From: Chloroflexota bacterium
GTDB lineage: Bacteria; Chloroflexota; Anaerolineae; Anaerolineales; Villigracilaceae
Direction: 5' to 3'
Assembly (NCBI GenBank): GCA_016235425.1
Contig: JACRLC010000093.1
Span: 1 to 40,239 of the forward strand
Length of the DNA stretch: 40,239 nt
Shown here: in pieces, positions 40,075 through 40,239 of the stretch
Layout of the letters: the number at the start of each line of letters is the position of its first letter
Position numbering within the stretch: the first letter of the stretch is position 1
Translations under genes and position numbers: made by a program
The notes under the pieces: model-generated
The model's input: only the letters and a program-made list of their open reading frames with translations
What the model was told of the DNA's origin: nothing
The model's database searches: none

Positions 40075-40239
40075 TTATTTTGATTTTACATCATCATTAT
40101 ACTCGACTTTTGCACCTTAAAAACCAATACACCAGACAGTCCATTTTAACTTGAAAAGGCTCTCGATTCGCAGGACTGGGACAATACCTAACCTGCCCGC
40201 ATTCTTTAGAAAAGCGGAACAACAACTGCTTGAGAATTG
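40075..40239. other. Right end, no supported gene
   Basis: An AT-rich stretch to about 40150 is followed by a more GC-balanced segment to the edge. A short open plus-strand frame in the last ~85 bases is too short to support. No promoter, tRNA or repeat could be assigned. Confidence 0.4.

Noticed and set aside
40150-40239. Partial gene at the right edge
   Set aside because: A plus-strand frame is open for under 30 codons without a start, ribosome-binding site or motif.

Overview
The window looks like a chromosomal segment of a Chloroflexota bacterium, most likely class Anaerolineae. The reasons are the gene families: two giant YYY/DUF2298 membrane proteins linked to GT39-type glycosyltransferases, a mevalonate kinase beside a UbiA-type decaprenyl-phosphate phosphoribosyltransferase-like enzyme, many Ser/Thr/Pro-rich lipoproteins, and dense short palindromic repeats. 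This assignment is inference from gene content; no rRNA or other phylogenetic marker was compared. No tRNA, rRNA, CRISPR array or transposase gene was recognised.

Layout. 0-3 kb: a cut-off minus-strand gene, a small membrane ORF, a wrecked first copy of an FAD oxidoreductase start interrupted by a ~104-bp palindromic element, the intact PYROXD2-type oxidoreductase, and a KamB/NpmA-type 16S rRNA A1408 methyltransferase with a hairpin-rich leader. 3-9 kb: an M1-type metallopeptidase lipoprotein broken near its C-terminus by a repeat, then five co-directional exported proteins (two deacetylase-like lipoproteins, an alpha/beta-hydrolase lipoprotein, a small lipoprotein, a glycine-rich secreted protein). 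9-14 kb: a minus-strand CPBP protease / mevalonate kinase / UbiA prenyltransferase group, divergent tlyA, a lipoprotein, and a CDF metal exporter with an N-D-D-D site. 14-17.9 kb: lepA, a YbhN/AglD-type flippase-like protein, a rhomboid protease.

17.9-36.8 kb is a long plus-strand cell-envelope glycan region: CDP-paratose-2-epimerase-like SDR, a membrane protein, a TAT-exported alkaline-phosphatase-superfamily enzyme with Thr at the nucleophile position, a GT4 glycosyltransferase, two SAM methyltransferases, two paralogous GT39-type membrane glycosyltransferases, a 1666-residue GT39-YYY fusion, a DUF952 protein and a stand-alone YYY protein. A reasonable reading is that sugars are activated and joined on lipid carriers in the cytoplasm, then transferred outside by the polytopic enzymes. 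An orphan MNT nucleotidyltransferase with the severed start of its HEPN partner sits inside this region. A strong bidirectional terminator at 36.87 kb ends it. The last 3.3 kb is visibly AT-richer and carries a large exported M23 peptidase and a small anchored protein.

The most unusual feature is the repeat landscape. Several families of short degenerate palindromes with 7-nt or 9-nt internal periodicity, plus GC-rich perfect palindromes, lie both between genes and inside them. They add in-frame peptide segments to TlyA, mevalonate kinase, a GT39 enzyme and both YYY proteins, and they break the M1 peptidase. Several genes also have a -10-like hexamer 6-10 nt before the start codon, suggesting leaderless or near-leaderless transcripts.
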